Part shown: one piece after another, positions 1-10,683 of the stretch
How positions within the stretch are numbered: the stretch's first letter is position 1
Layout of the letters: each line of letters opens with the position of its first letter
DNA from: Bacteroidales bacterium
GTDB taxonomy: Bacteria; Bacteroidota; Bacteroidia; Bacteroidales; UBA932
Direction: 5' to 3'
DNA length: 64,000 nt
Assembly (NCBI GenBank): GCA_012522855.1
Contig: JAAYJQ010000015.1
Span: 1 to 64,000 of the forward strand
Translations under genes and position numbers: made by a program
The notes under the pieces: model-generated
What the model was told of the DNA's origin: nothing
Seen by the model: the letters and a program-made list of their open reading frames with translations, nothing else
The model's database searches: none

Positions 1-697
1 CCAAAGCGAACAAGAACCGAGACTATCGTATATTCGAAGAGTTTGCATATTACGTGATCGCAGATGCCCGAAAGTGCCGTGCAACGGATATCTTCAAACT
101 GAACGGTCATGTTTATGCGTTCGACTCAACAACGATAGAGCTTTGCCTGAATGCGTTCAAATGGGCTGTCTACAGGAAGAATCAGGGGAAGGGCGGGATC
201 AAGGTTCATACATTGTATGACATTGAGACATCGATTCCGACTTTCTTTCATATTACCGAAGCCCGTGTGAACGACATGAACGCGATGGATGCCATTCCGT
301 ACGAGGAGAATAAAAGGAAGTTTATCTTCTTCACGAACGCCTTTGCAGAGGATGAAAGACTGGATATCAGCCCTATGATGGTCGCTGAACTGTACCGTAA
401 CAGATGGCAAATCGAGCTGTTTTTCAAGTGGATGAAGCAGCATCTCAAGATTAAAAAATTCTGGGGTGAGACCGAGAATGCTGTCAGAATCCAAATCTAC
501 TCCGCGCAATCACGACCTATTGTATGATGGCAATCGTGCAGAAAAAGATGAATATTGACAGGCCAATTTATGAGATGCTTCAACTTGCAAGTGTTTCTCT
601 TACAGAGACTTTGCCGCTCAATCAACTCTTTGGTAAACCTAACTACAATATTGTCAATGAACTAAATGGTTCAAGTGAGCCGTTAAACTTTATATAA
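1..697 (+). pseudogene. IS4-type transposase remnant, internally deleted and frameshifted
   Basis: The frame is open from base 3 and enters from outside the window. It shows the first catalytic Asp context (VYAFDSTTIEL) and the C-terminal YRNRWQIELFFKWMKQ block, which is the Y-R-E-K signature of IS4-family DDE transposases. The text jumps from AMDAIPYE to ENKRKFIFFT near 286-312, so the segment that should carry the second Asp is missing. A second lesion near 503-508 shifts the frame: the in-frame product stops at 527, but the C-terminal tail continues in the next frame through ITTYCMMAIVQKK to a TAA at 695-697. It cannot encode an active enzyme. Terminal inverted repeats could not be defined because the left end is outside the window. 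Confidence 0.85.
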
Positions 698-801
698 ACC
701 GTCCGGAGCTTTTACCGAACACACGCGATGCCAATACAAGCAAGAACGTTGTGCTGAAGAATTTCAAGCAGCACTCGGATGATGCAGAGAGCCTGTATTG
801 A
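679..801 (+). other. Open tail frame before the receptor gene, possible 3' end of a lost gene
   Basis: One frame is open from the stop at 676-678 to the TGA at 799-801 and reads NRPELLPNTRDANTSKN, then VVLKNFKQHSDDAESLY. It has no start codon of its own, directly abuts the IS4 scar and ends 37 bases before the receptor ATG. This spacing resembles the last part of an upstream operon gene cut off by the insertion. I do not recognise the sequence, and an open frame of about 40 codons can arise by chance, so this is a weak call. Confidence 0.25.
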
Positions 802-838
802 CAGTATGGATGTAAGAAATTGTCTTGGCGGCGTATCT

Positions 839-3565
839 ATGATCAAAAAAGCGATCATGAAAAAAGGCATATTTTCAAAATCTCTGGGCGTTATTGTCGC
901 TATCATCTCTTTCGCAATCAATGCCAATGCACAAGACAGACTTATAACCGGTATAGTAGAAGATGCTTCTAATTCTCTTCCTCTTGCCGGTGTGGCAATT
1001 AGTACACCTTCAGGGGCTAGCGGTGTGGTTAGCGACGTGAATGGGGCTTTCTCGATGAATGTAAAAAAGAGTTCATCGACTATTGTCCTCTCTTTCCTTG
1101 GATTTGAGTCGGTCACGGTTGATATTTCCGAACGCGATAACGTCGGCGTTATCAAGATGCAGCCAGACAATTTTCTGTTGAAAGATGCCCTCGTAGTCGG
1201 CCAGATTGCCCTTCCCCGTAAAACACCCATCGCTGTCAGTGCTGTCACAGCATCAATAATCAATGAGAATCTGGGGAACCAGGAACTTGTGGAGATCCTC
1301 AAACACACTCCAGGCGTCCACGCTAATCGCCAAGGAGGAGGCTGGGCGGATTCTGAGATTTACATGAGAGGTTTTGATAACAGCAATATCGCCGTCATGA
1401 TTAATGGTATCCCGGTCAATGACCCTGAAAACTGCATCGTTTATTGGTCCAATTGGGCAAGCCTGGCTGACGCGGCAGCCGTTATCCAATCGCAGCGAGG
1501 AATCGGCTCCGGAAAGGTTGCATCACCATCTGTCGGCGGCACCATCAATATTGTTACAAAGGGCATAGAGACAAATCCAGGCGGTTTCGTTAGTTATGGT
1601 CTGGGTAACGACGGATTCCAGAAACTCGGTTTTGCGGTCAGCACAGGCTTGATGAAGGATGGTTGGTCCGTGACCCTTCAGGGGGGTCGCTCTTCCGGTG
1701 ACGGATATTTCGATGGTGGCGAGTTTAAGGTTTATGACTTCTTTGCGAATGTGTCCAAGCGACTGAATGCTTCCCACCAAATCAGCCTCACGGCTTTTGG
1801 CTCAATGCAAGGGCACTACTCCCGTAAGGATGCCTTAACGAAATCCGAATGGGAAAGAGTTCGTTTGCTGTATAAGGTCAATGGAGACTGGACCAGATAC
1901 AATCCCGAACTTGGATACAACAGCAATGGCCAGAGACGATCTCAGGGTCTGGAGCACTATACAAATGCGATGGTCTTCCTTAGCCACATTTGGCAGATTA
2001 ACACATCGGCTAGTTTAAGCACCAATGCATATTACTCCTTTGGTAAAGGGTATTCTCATTCCGGCCTTGCGGATGAAGATACATACTCCGAGTATGACTG
2101 GTACAGCGCCGATTACGGCAAGCTTAATACTAAGTTCCGCGCGAATGATGGCACATTTGATTATGCCAAAATCGAGGGCATCAATGCTGCTTCCGACCGG
2201 GGTTCTTTGCTCGTAATGTCCAATACTATAGGTAATTACGGAACGTATGGCTTGGTCTCCACTTATAAGCAGGATTTCTCAAGCCTCAATTTTACGGCCG
2301 GAATAGACATCCGTTCTTATAAGGCTTTGCATCAGAACACATTGGACGATTTGCTCGGTGGAACCTATTATATCGACCCAGGCAGAAGTGATGTCTCAAG
2401 TGATAACAATCCCATTGCAACGGACGAATGGAAGCAAGCATACTTGGGAATTAGTGATATCTTGTACCGAGACTATGACTCCCACATTGTTCAGGAAGGT
2501 GGTTTTGCGCAATTGGAGTATGTCGGGGATAGGTTCAGCGCTTTCATTGCCGGAGCTCTCAGCAACTCACAGTTCTGGAGATATGACCGGTTCTATTACT
2601 CAGTGGATAATGCCAAATCAGACGTTGCCACATTCTGGGGTGGAAACATTAAGGCCGGTGCGAACTACAACATCAACGACAATCATAATATCTATGCTAA
2701 CGTCGGTTATGTTTCCAGGGCACCGAAGTTCAAGGGAGGCGTCTTTATGTCAGCGACCTCATCCCATAAAATCAATGAACGTGTCGTAAATGAAAAAGCC
2801 GCTTCTGCCGAACTTGGATATGGCTTCCACAATGAGTATGTCGACCTGGCCGTCAATGGCTACTTCATTGAATGGCTTGATAAGGCAATGGCCAAGAGAG
2901 GAAAGTTGAACGGGCAGTATTATTTGAACATGACGGGCGTTAATTCCCGCCATCTTGGTGTTGAAGTTGAATTCATAACCCGTCCTTTCCGTTGGATGGA
3001 ACTTTCCGGAATGCTCTCGATTGGTGACTGGAGATGGGATAGCGACAATGTAAAGGGTTACGCATACAACTTTTCCGGTCAGGCCATCAACATGGACGGC
3101 GGTGTTACTACGCCTGGTGCCGAAGATCATGCTTGGGCCCTCATAAATATGAAAGGCATCCATGTCGGCGGCTCCGCACAGACAACCGCTTCCATTGATG
3201 CCTTGTTCAAACCTTTCAAGGGGTTCAAAATTGGGGGCGGCTACACATTCTTTGATAGGAATTACGCCTACTATTCACTGTCCGGAAGCAATCTGTCCAT
3301 CGGAAAAGAAATTTATGTCAGCGAACCGTGGAAAGCACCATGTGGCGGCTCTCTTGATGCCAGGGCCACCTATACGTTCAAGATTGCGGGAATGGATGCA
3401 TCTCTTTCGGGGCAGGTGAACAATATTCTCGACAGCTACTATATCGAGAAGGCATGGAATCCGTCTAATGTTTCAACGGCCACGAAAAAAGTAAATCCTG
3501 ACGATGTCTACATGTTCTACTCTCTGGGCCGTATGTGGAGCATAAAGCTTCAGTTGAAATTCTGA
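839..3565 (+). CDS. TonB-dependent outer-membrane receptor
   Basis: The 908-residue product is an energised outer-membrane importer. A signal peptide (residues 1 to about 31, ending NANAQ) precedes a carboxypeptidase-regulatory-like domain (about 34-115, with GVVSDVNGAFSM). A plug domain follows (LGNQELVEILKHTPGV, IYMRGFDNSNIAVMINGIPV, VGGTINIVTK), and then a long beta-barrel ending in the aromatic-terminated QLKF. No SusD partner is adjacent, so it resembles siderophore, cobalamin or peptide receptors rather than SusC glycan importers. I chose the ATG at 839 because it gives a clean signal peptide; the frame is open upstream to an ATG at 779, which would add 20 residues. It heads an operon with an ABC exporter (5-base gap) and a phosphoesterase. 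The substrate is unknown. Confidence 0.9.
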   Translation: MIKKAIMKKGIFSKSLGVIVAIISFAINANAQDRLITGIVEDASNSLPLAGVAISTPSGASGVVSDVNGAFSMNVKKSSSTIVLSFLGFESVTVDISERDNVGVIKMQPDNFLLKDALVVGQIALPRKTPIAVSAVTASIINENLGNQELVEILKHTPGVHANRQGGGWADSEIYMRGFDNSNIAVMINGIPVNDPENCIVYWSNWASLADAAAVIQSQRGIGSGKVASPSVGGTINIVTKGIETNPGGFVSYGLGNDGFQKLGFAVSTGLMKDGWSVTLQGGRSSGDGYFDGGEFKVYDFFANVSKRLNASHQISLTAFGSMQGHYSRKDALTKSEWERVRLLYKVNGDWTRYNPELGYNSNGQRRSQGLEHYTNAMVFLSHIWQINTSASLSTNAYYSFGKGYSHSGLADEDTYSEYDWYSADYGKLNTKFRANDGTFDYAKIEGINAASDRGSLLVMSNTIGNYGTYGLVSTYKQDFSSLNFTAGIDIRSYKALHQNTLDDLLGGTYYIDPGRSDVSSDNNPIATDEWKQAYLGISDILYRDYDSHIVQEGGFAQLEYVGDRFSAFIAGALSNSQFWRYDRFYYSVDNAKSDVATFWGGNIKAGANYNINDNHNIYANVGYVSRAPKFKGGVFMSATSSHKINERVVNEKAASAELGYGFHNEYVDLAVNGYFIEWLDKAMAKRGKLNGQYYLNMTGVNSRHLGVEVEFITRPFRWMELSGMLSIGDWRWDSDNVKGYAYNFSGQAINMDGGVTTPGAEDHAWALINMKGIHVGGSAQTTASIDALFKPFKGFKIGGGYTFFDRNYAYYSLSGSNLSIGKEIYVSEPWKAPCGGSLDARATYTFKIAGMDASLSGQVNNILDSYYIEKAWNPSNVSTATKKVNPDDVYMFYSLGRMWSIKLQLKF

Positions 3566-3570
3566 GCGGT

Positions 3571-5352
3571 ATGGCAAAGAAGGGCGGCATGAATTATCTG
3601 GGGCTGATTGGTCGGTTCTTCCCAAAATACAAGGGAAGCATCGGCCTTAATGTCCTTTTCATGGCGTTGAGTTCAATATTCAGCATTGTAGGGTTTTCAG
3701 CAGTCATTCCGATTATCAATATGCTGTTCGGCATATCTGAGGAATCGATACAGATAATGAACAGCCCGGCAAGTTCCTCCTTTCAGGACATCTTCGATTT
3801 CGTAAAGAATAACACACTATATTATCTTCAGGGCGCATCCCTTGAACATGGAACTGGATATGGGCTGATGATCATCGCCCTGTTCATTATCATTACCTCT
3901 CTTCTCAGTAATGGCTGCTCGTTCCTTGCTGAATTCTTCAGGATTCCTATGAGAGTGGGCATTTTACGGGACCTTCGGAAAGAACTGTACAACAAGATTC
4001 TCGACTTCCCGGCAAGTTTGATGAGTAAGGATAACCGTGGTGATCTTGTCTCCAGGACAACCAATGATGTGCTGGAAGTTGAGTGGTGCGTAAACAACAC
4101 GCTGGATCTGCTGATAGAACACCCTATCCCCGTCATCATTTACCTCATAACGCTCTTTACTATATCCCCTAAACTGACGCTGTTTGCGCTTGCTCTTTTG
4201 ATGCTCTGCGCCTTGATTGTCATCGTCATTGGCAGGTCATTGAAGAGGCTCGCCCATAAGGGTCAGAGCGAAAGAGGCACAATTCTTTCTCAATATGAGG
4301 AAACGATAGGTGGCCTTACAGTTATCCGCTCATTCAACGCCGAAAAGCAGGCGTCAGAACGCTTTGAAGAGATAAACGAAGAGAACCGGCGTACATTCAG
4401 AAAGCTGAACAGGGTTCTTGCCTTATCATCACCTGTTACACGTTTTACGGTATCAACCATTCTTGCTCTACTTCTTTGGTTTGGAGGGAATAGTATCCTC
4501 TCTGAAGGAACGCGCTTATCCGGTGCCGAGTTCGTCTATTTTCTGTTGATATTCCACTCCATTATTGCTCCTGTCAGGGGCATCGCAAAGGCATCCTATA
4601 GCATTAGAAAGCAAGTTGCATCCTTGGAGAGAATCAACAAGGTCCTGAATATGAAGGATGGTCAGAATGCCGATGACCAGAATGGATCTGCGGCAGTTGA
4701 AATCGAGCCAGATGTTCCCGCGATAGAGTTCTCACATGTCTCGTATTCTTATGAAGATAACACTCCGGTACTTGATAATTTCTCGTTTGTATTGGAGCAA
4801 GGAAGCAGCATTGCGATTGTCGGTAGCGTAGGTGTTGGGAAGACAACAGCTGCCAAACTTGCCATCAAGCTGTTTACTCCCCGGGCAGGTGACATCAGGA
4901 TTTATGGGGAAAATATAACGACTGTCTCGGCAGCTTCGATTAGGAAGGTCATCGGATTCGTCCCTCAGGATGCTGTTCTTTTCAATGACACAGTCTTCAA
5001 CAATATCGCTTTGGGGGTCAATAAAGCCTCTGCCAAGGATGTTGAAGAAGCGGCAAAGAAAGCTGGCATTCATGAGTTCATAACGTCCTTGCCCGAATGT
5101 TATGAAACAGTAGTTGGTGATAGAGGGTCTCGACTCTCCGGGGGGCAAAAACAGCAGATTGCGTTGGCACGTGCTTTCCTCAAAGATGCGCCGATTCTCA
5201 TCCTGGACGAGGCTATGGCATCGTTAGATCCCAAAACCGCCGCATCTATTATGGAAGTAATCACTGAACTGATGCGGTCTCGCTCAACCCTGCTGATAAC
5301 GCATGACGAGAAAGTTGCCGGTATGGCTGATTCCATTGTCAAACTCTCCTAA
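3571..5352 (+). CDS. ABC exporter, fused permease and ATPase
   Basis: This 593-residue half-transporter of the MsbA/lipid-peptide exporter type has an N-terminal six-helix membrane domain (about 20-330) followed by an ATP-binding domain. Visible motifs are Walker A GSVGVGKTT (about residue 418), a Q-loop in GFVPQDAVLF, the signature LSGGQKQQIALARAF (about 523), Walker B ILILDEAMASLD and the H-loop LLITHDE. There is no N-terminal C39 peptidase domain, so it is not a leader-cleaving bacteriocin exporter by itself. The ATG at 3571 lies just after the receptor stop; a more upstream in-frame ATG at 3535 would overlap the receptor. Co-transcription with a TonB receptor suggests paired export and re-import of one compound, which is inference. 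Confidence 0.9.
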   Translation: MAKKGGMNYLGLIGRFFPKYKGSIGLNVLFMALSSIFSIVGFSAVIPIINMLFGISEESIQIMNSPASSSFQDIFDFVKNNTLYYLQGASLEHGTGYGLMIIALFIIITSLLSNGCSFLAEFFRIPMRVGILRDLRKELYNKILDFPASLMSKDNRGDLVSRTTNDVLEVEWCVNNTLDLLIEHPIPVIIYLITLFTISPKLTLFALALLMLCALIVIVIGRSLKRLAHKGQSERGTILSQYEETIGGLTVIRSFNAEKQASERFEEINEENRRTFRKLNRVLALSSPVTRFTVSTILALLLWFGGNSILSEGTRLSGAEFVYFLLIFHSIIAPVRGIAKASYSIRKQVASLERINKVLNMKDGQNADDQNGSAAVEIEPDVPAIEFSHVSYSYEDNTPVLDNFSFVLEQGSSIAIVGSVGVGKTTAAKLAIKLFTPRAGDIRIYGENITTVSAASIRKVIGFVPQDAVLFNDTVFNNIALGVNKASAKDVEEAAKKAGIHEFITSLPECYETVVGDRGSRLSGGQKQQIALARAFLKDAPILILDEAMASLDPKTAASIMEVITELMRSRSTLLITHDEKVAGMADSIVKLS

Positions 5353-5364
5353 TACTGGACCATT

Positions 5365-6099
5365 GTGAGAATAGCGCATCTCTCAGATCTTCATATAGAT
5401 TCATCGAAAGGCGAGATTTATGGAGTGAAACCATATGAGAATCTTTTGAAGACTATCTCGTTGCTCGAATCTTACAAGGATATAGATCTTGCTGTAATTA
5501 CGGGTGACATTTCTAATGACGGGTGTCGGTTTTCCTATTTGCTGGCCGACAGGGCATTCGCTCATATTGGCTTCCCTGTATACATTCTCAATGGGAATCA
5601 CGATAACACCCAGGAGCTATTCGAAACGGCCTTCTCGAAGTTCAAATATGAGCCGGTTTTCAGCCAGGGAGAGATAGATTTCATCTCGGTTAACACAGTG
5701 GCGGTAGCAGAAGATGGAAAGAATCGTTCTCGAGGAGTGCTGCCGGAGTGGGAGTTGGGCAGGATAAAGAGTATTATCGCTGAGGGGGAACGGAAGAAGA
5801 TAATCCTTATGCACCATCCGGCCACAGAAACCGGGAGCTGGATTGATAGGAGGATTTTGGAGAATAGGCAACTTTTTATCAATAGTGTCTCTTCTTCCGA
5901 TAAGGTGATTGCGGTGTTATCAGGACACAACCATTATGCTACCAATGAGCGTATTGGGAATTGTTTGTATTGTACGGCACCATCTGTAAGCACATCATTC
6001 GATAAAGATCTTGCACCGTTTGAGGAGGCCTTCCAGCCTGGTTTTAACATCTTGACAATAGAAGGTGAACGCTGCAACGTGGAAACCGTACGGCTCTAA
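5365..6099 (+). CDS. Calcineurin-like metallophosphoesterase
   Basis: The 244-residue protein has the full metal-binding motif series of the family: LSDLHID near the N terminus, TGDISNDG, LNGNHDN, MHHP and SGHNH. The order and spacing fit class III cyclic-nucleotide phosphodiesterase (CpdA-like) enzymes, but the fold also covers nucleotide and sugar-phosphate hydrolases, so the substrate is open. It has no signal peptide and is probably cytoplasmic. The start is a GTG at 5365, 12 bases after the exporter stop, which places it as the last gene of the receptor-exporter operon. Confidence 0.85.
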   Translation: MRIAHLSDLHIDSSKGEIYGVKPYENLLKTISLLESYKDIDLAVITGDISNDGCRFSYLLADRAFAHIGFPVYILNGNHDNTQELFETAFSKFKYEPVFSQGEIDFISVNTVAVAEDGKNRSRGVLPEWELGRIKSIIAEGERKKIILMHHPATETGSWIDRRILENRQLFINSVSSSDKVIAVLSGHNHYATNERIGNCLYCTAPSVSTSFDKDLAPFEEAFQPGFNILTIEGERCNVETVRL

Positions 6100-6165
6100 A
6101 TAGTCGCTCCTTAAAAATGGTTTAACAAATTGACAATCAATAAAATAATTGATATTTTTCTTGTT

Positions 6166-7682
<1,517 letters not shown>

Positions 7683-7781
7683 TATAATTCTTTAACTTTG
7701 TACCACATTACGAGTTTCCTTTGCAGACTCGTGAGCCCTTGTGCATCCATGACATTTGTATTTGCAGTGATTTACAAAGTT

Positions 7782-8216
7782 ATGGATGCCTTTGCTTTTT
7801 ATGGCAGAGGTGTCGATTTTCCTTTGCCAAAAAATGTCGATTCAAAGTTACTTGTTACAGACGAACTTCAGGGCGGAGAGATCTTCGTGTTCGGCAGCAA
7901 CCTGGCGGGGCGTCACGATGGAGGAGCGGCACGGGTGGCCGTGGAGAAGTTCGGAGCCGTCTATGGCCAGGGCGTCGGCCTCCAGGGCCAGAGTTACGCC
8001 ATTCCGACGATGCAGGGTGGGGTTGATACCATCAAGCCTTATGTCGACGAATTCATTCGTTTCGCAGACTCACATCCTGAACTCACATTCTTTGTCACCC
8101 GCATCGGCTGCGGCATCGCCGGCTTCCGCGACGAGGAGATCGCCCCGCTCTTCGCGCTGGCATATAGCCTGCCGAACATCTATCTTCCGGCGAGTTTCTG
8201 GAAGGTGCTGCGATAG
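7782..8216 (+). CDS. Small A1S_2505/macro-like protein
   Basis: The product has 144 residues. Its core is GGEIFVFGSNLAGRHDGGAA with QGQSYAIPT and FFVTRIGCGIAGFRDEEIAP. This glycine-rich pattern (FGSN, GAA, IGCG-AG) is typical of short phage- and island-borne proteins related to macro/ADP-ribose-binding folds. The activity is unknown. The start is uncertain: family members usually begin just before IFVFG, and the first 25 residues overlap sequence resembling the intergenic repeat's ATGGATGCC motif. A possible -7 box TAACTTTG lies at 7693-7700. The gene follows the IS21 scar and ends at a strong terminator. Confidence 0.7.
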   Translation: MDAFAFYGRGVDFPLPKNVDSKLLVTDELQGGEIFVFGSNLAGRHDGGAARVAVEKFGAVYGQGVGLQGQSYAIPTMQGGVDTIKPYVDEFIRFADSHPELTFFVTRIGCGIAGFRDEEIAPLFALAYSLPNIYLPASFWKVLR

Positions 8217-8227
8217 CCGCTCTCAAA

Positions 8228-8263
8228 ATCAGGACAGCCCGTAGGCTGTCCTGATTTTTGTTT
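8228..8263 (+). terminator. Rho-independent terminator
   Basis: A perfect 12-bp stem (ATCAGGACAGCC at 8228-8239, GGCTGTCCTGAT at 8244-8255) with a four-base loop is followed by TTTTGTTT. It lies 11 bases after the stop of the small macro-like gene and should end its transcript. Confidence 0.9.
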
Positions 8264-8493
8264 GCCTTGCGTGACCGCAATGCGCTCATCATGAATATGA
8301 TCTATGTTTTCACCCTCCTCCACCACGCCAGGGTGAAAAGCAGGATCAACCAGGTAATCAATGATTTTCGGTCACGCTCTTTATGCTCAAATATGTCAAA
8401 CAAGAGGGATCTGTCCTGAAGAATCGCCAAGAAATCCGGCGGCAAATTGTGGATATCTGAAGATGTTCCTATTTTTACAGAAAACCCAGATGT

Positions 8494-10071
8494 ATGAAGA
8501 AGTTGCACCTTGATGATTTCGAAGATGAGATTGACTGGAAGATTCTCAGCAGAGGATTCAAGTACTATGAGAGTGGCCTTGTCGGAGCGCCCAAATCCAA
8601 CGGGCGGGGTCGCAACATATTCAAAGTCAAAGGAACAGAACTCTACCATGTCATTATAGATGTACAGGGGGATGCGGTTGTGAATTACGAGTGCGACTGT
8701 CCCTATGACATGGGACCGGTGTGCAAGCATATCGTCGCCTGTCTCTATCATCTGCGGGAAGAGGCTCGGTCCGTTTCAAGGCCAGCGAAAGATGCAGGCA
8801 AAGACATCGACAAGCGGATTCGTGTCGCGATCCGCCATGCGAAGGGCCGCCTAGGTTATGTGGACTGGTCTGCGGCCAGGGGGCTGAACCGGGACATTTC
8901 CGAATTTCTGGACGAGGCCAGGGACCTGCTGGGCCGCGGCAAGACAAAACCCTGCATCGATATCTGTATCCCCGTATTTGAAAGCATGATCGACGCCTTC
9001 GGTTATGCGGATGACAGCAACGGCGACATCGGGATTCTTGTCCACGACGCCTACGAGTTACTGGGGGAGGCGGCGCGGAAGATGGATCCAAGCGATCCGG
9101 TACGACGGGAACTTCTCGCGTATTGTTTCGAAAAATTCCGTACAAAAGCATTCAGTGGCTGGGATTGGGACATGGGGATGCTGGAACTTGCCGCTTCACT
9201 TGCCATCACCGATGCGGAACGACAAGTCATTATCCAAACGGCTGAAGACCGATACCCGGAAAGCAAACCGAGAGACCTAAAAAATTACACTGATTTATAC
9301 GGGTGGGAAGATGCTCGCCGGTTGATCTATTCGGTGCTGTTGAAGATGTCCCCCGAAAAGGCCGAATCCTACCTACAGAAACATATTGATGTTCCGGAAT
9401 TCCGCGAGGCCGCGATCAAGCGGGCGATTGCGGATGCGGATTATCCGCTGGCATATTCCCTGTGCCGGAAGGGACAGAAATATGACGGGGGCAGGTCTCT
9501 AGCCGGGCTGGTCGCCAAATGGCGGGAGTATGAACTCGCGACCGCCCTATCGGAGGGAGACGCCGAACGGATCCTCTCTTTGGCGGAAGGTCTGTGGCTG
9601 GAAGATCACGGGGACGGGACCCAGTGCCTGGAGCCGCCGCTTATCTATTACGAAGTATTAAAGGAATATGTTCCCGCAGGCTGTTGGAGAGAGTATATCG
9701 GCGTGCTCGCCGAACGTCTGAAGACGAAGAGATGGTCGAATTCCTATGTCAATCTGTGTATCCGGGAGAAGTGGTGGGACAAACTCCTGCAGCATGTCAG
9801 CGAGCAGCCTTCGGGCAGGACGCTCAAAGAATATGAACGGTACCTGAAGGCAGACTACAAGGATGAACTGGTCGCGCTCTACGCTGCTGTCATTTATCGG
9901 GAACTGGAGGGAATCCCGCTTGGGCGCGGCCACTACCGGGAAATCTGTTCCTATCTCCGGCGCATCCTGAAATTAGGAGACCGAAAACGCGTGGAAGAGA
10001 TCATCATCGACCTCAAAGCGAAGTATCCGCGCCGTTCCGCCTTGATCGACGAACTCAACAATGTCTTGTAG
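8494..10071 (+). CDS. SWIM zinc-finger protein
   Basis: The 525-residue protein has an N-terminal SWIM zinc finger, C67-x-C69-x7-C77-x-H79 (ECDCPYDMGPVCKHIVACLY), a fold used for DNA or protein contact. The rest (about 100-525) is rich in helices with repeated Glu, Leu and Tyr pairs, like the tetratricopeptide-type body often attached to this finger in bacteria. No nuclease or helicase motif is visible. It is cytoplasmic (no signal peptide). A -7-like TATTTTTA at 8470-8477 is close upstream, which would leave a leader of only about 10 bases. Its leader and last codons recur as a relic at 12303-12405. The role is unknown. Confidence 0.8.
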   Translation: MKKLHLDDFEDEIDWKILSRGFKYYESGLVGAPKSNGRGRNIFKVKGTELYHVIIDVQGDAVVNYECDCPYDMGPVCKHIVACLYHLREEARSVSRPAKDAGKDIDKRIRVAIRHAKGRLGYVDWSAARGLNRDISEFLDEARDLLGRGKTKPCIDICIPVFESMIDAFGYADDSNGDIGILVHDAYELLGEAARKMDPSDPVRRELLAYCFEKFRTKAFSGWDWDMGMLELAASLAITDAERQVIIQTAEDRYPESKPRDLKNYTDLYGWEDARRLIYSVLLKMSPEKAESYLQKHIDVPEFREAAIKRAIADADYPLAYSLCRKGQKYDGGRSLAGLVAKWREYELATALSEGDAERILSLAEGLWLEDHGDGTQCLEPPLIYYEVLKEYVPAGCWREYIGVLAERLKTKRWSNSYVNLCIREKWWDKLLQHVSEQPSGRTLKEYERYLKADYKDELVALYAAVIYRELEGIPLGRGHYREICSYLRRILKLGDRKRVEEIIIDLKAKYPRRSALIDELNNVL

Positions 10072-10119
10072 AACAATCGCGCAATAGTGCTAGACCTGTT
10101 TTCTGAGACAGTTTGTCGA

Positions 10120-10625
10120 CTGCGTCCGCTCGTGCCTCCAGGCTCACGGGCATGTTCGCATCGCAGGTGCAGCTTCCGCGAACTCCTGGCTTGGAACGTT
10201 CCGGCGGATTTCTACAAACCACGGCCACACCAACCCCGTCTGTAGACAGCTGTAGGGCATATTCCCGTGGCAAATACCCCTTTTAAATGCCTATCTTGCC
10301 ACAGCGATCGCGCCTGCAGGCCTCTACAGGGCATGACCCCGTGGCCGTGCTTCGCAAAAGTCTTCCCCATTTTTGGATGTCTCATGCTGCAGACCCCGAA
10401 AACCCCGCTCCGCGCATGCCTACCGCAACGGCATCCACGGGCCTCCCGGCAAGTTTCTATCAATAAGATACTTACAAAGGTTGTCATGGATGCCTATGCA
10501 TAAAAACAGCGCGCTATCCACAAGGGTCACCACAAGTGCTTGGTTGTGAGGTGCTTGCATAGGCCCTCATGGATGCCTATGCGGGAAAGCGACAGATCTC
10601 CTTTTTGCATGTGTCGGGCCGGGAT
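10120..10625 (+). repeat. Intergenic repeat, copy A (full length)
   Basis: This fills the 612-base gap between the SWIM gene and the toxin gene. It consists of a leader shared with copy C (10120-10172), a left module (10174-10367) and a right module (10394-10625). In the left module CACGGCCAC (10220-10228) pairs with GTGGCCGTG (10341-10349), enclosing GTGGCAA (10267-10273) and TTGCCAC (10296-10302). In the right module GGCATCCACGGGCCT is matched by an inverted AGGCCC-TGGATGCC. A CATGGATGCCTATG motif occurs twice about 80 bases apart. Small frames inside it are not conserved as proteins. Confidence 0.85.
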
Positions 10626-10683
10626 TTGGTCTTGGAAGTTGTATTGTTTCTTTTCAGCATCCGGAGCTCAGCGCTCCGTCAGC

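Noticed and set aside
779..838. An upstream ATG extending the TonB receptor by 20 residues.
   Set aside because: The extension would place polar residues before the signal peptide. The ATG at 839 gives a normal lipid-exporting signal start.
7725..7795. A possible sixth, very degenerate repeat copy around the start of the macro-like gene (TTTACAAAG, ATGGATGCC).
   Set aside because: Only about 20 bases agree with the right module and neither stem is recognisable. It may be chance.
8302..8751. A 149-codon minus-strand frame before the SWIM gene.
   Set aside because: Half of it is antisense to the SWIM coding sequence, the rest is the leader that recurs as a non-coding relic, and no motif is visible.
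10267..10503. A short frame in the left module, readable in copies A, B, C and E, with a Cys/His-rich start (ANTPFK then SCHSDRAC).
   Set aside because: Copies A and E differ as much at first and second codon positions as at third, and copies A and B lose the common frame after about 34 codons through indels. The similarity follows DNA repeats, not protein selection.
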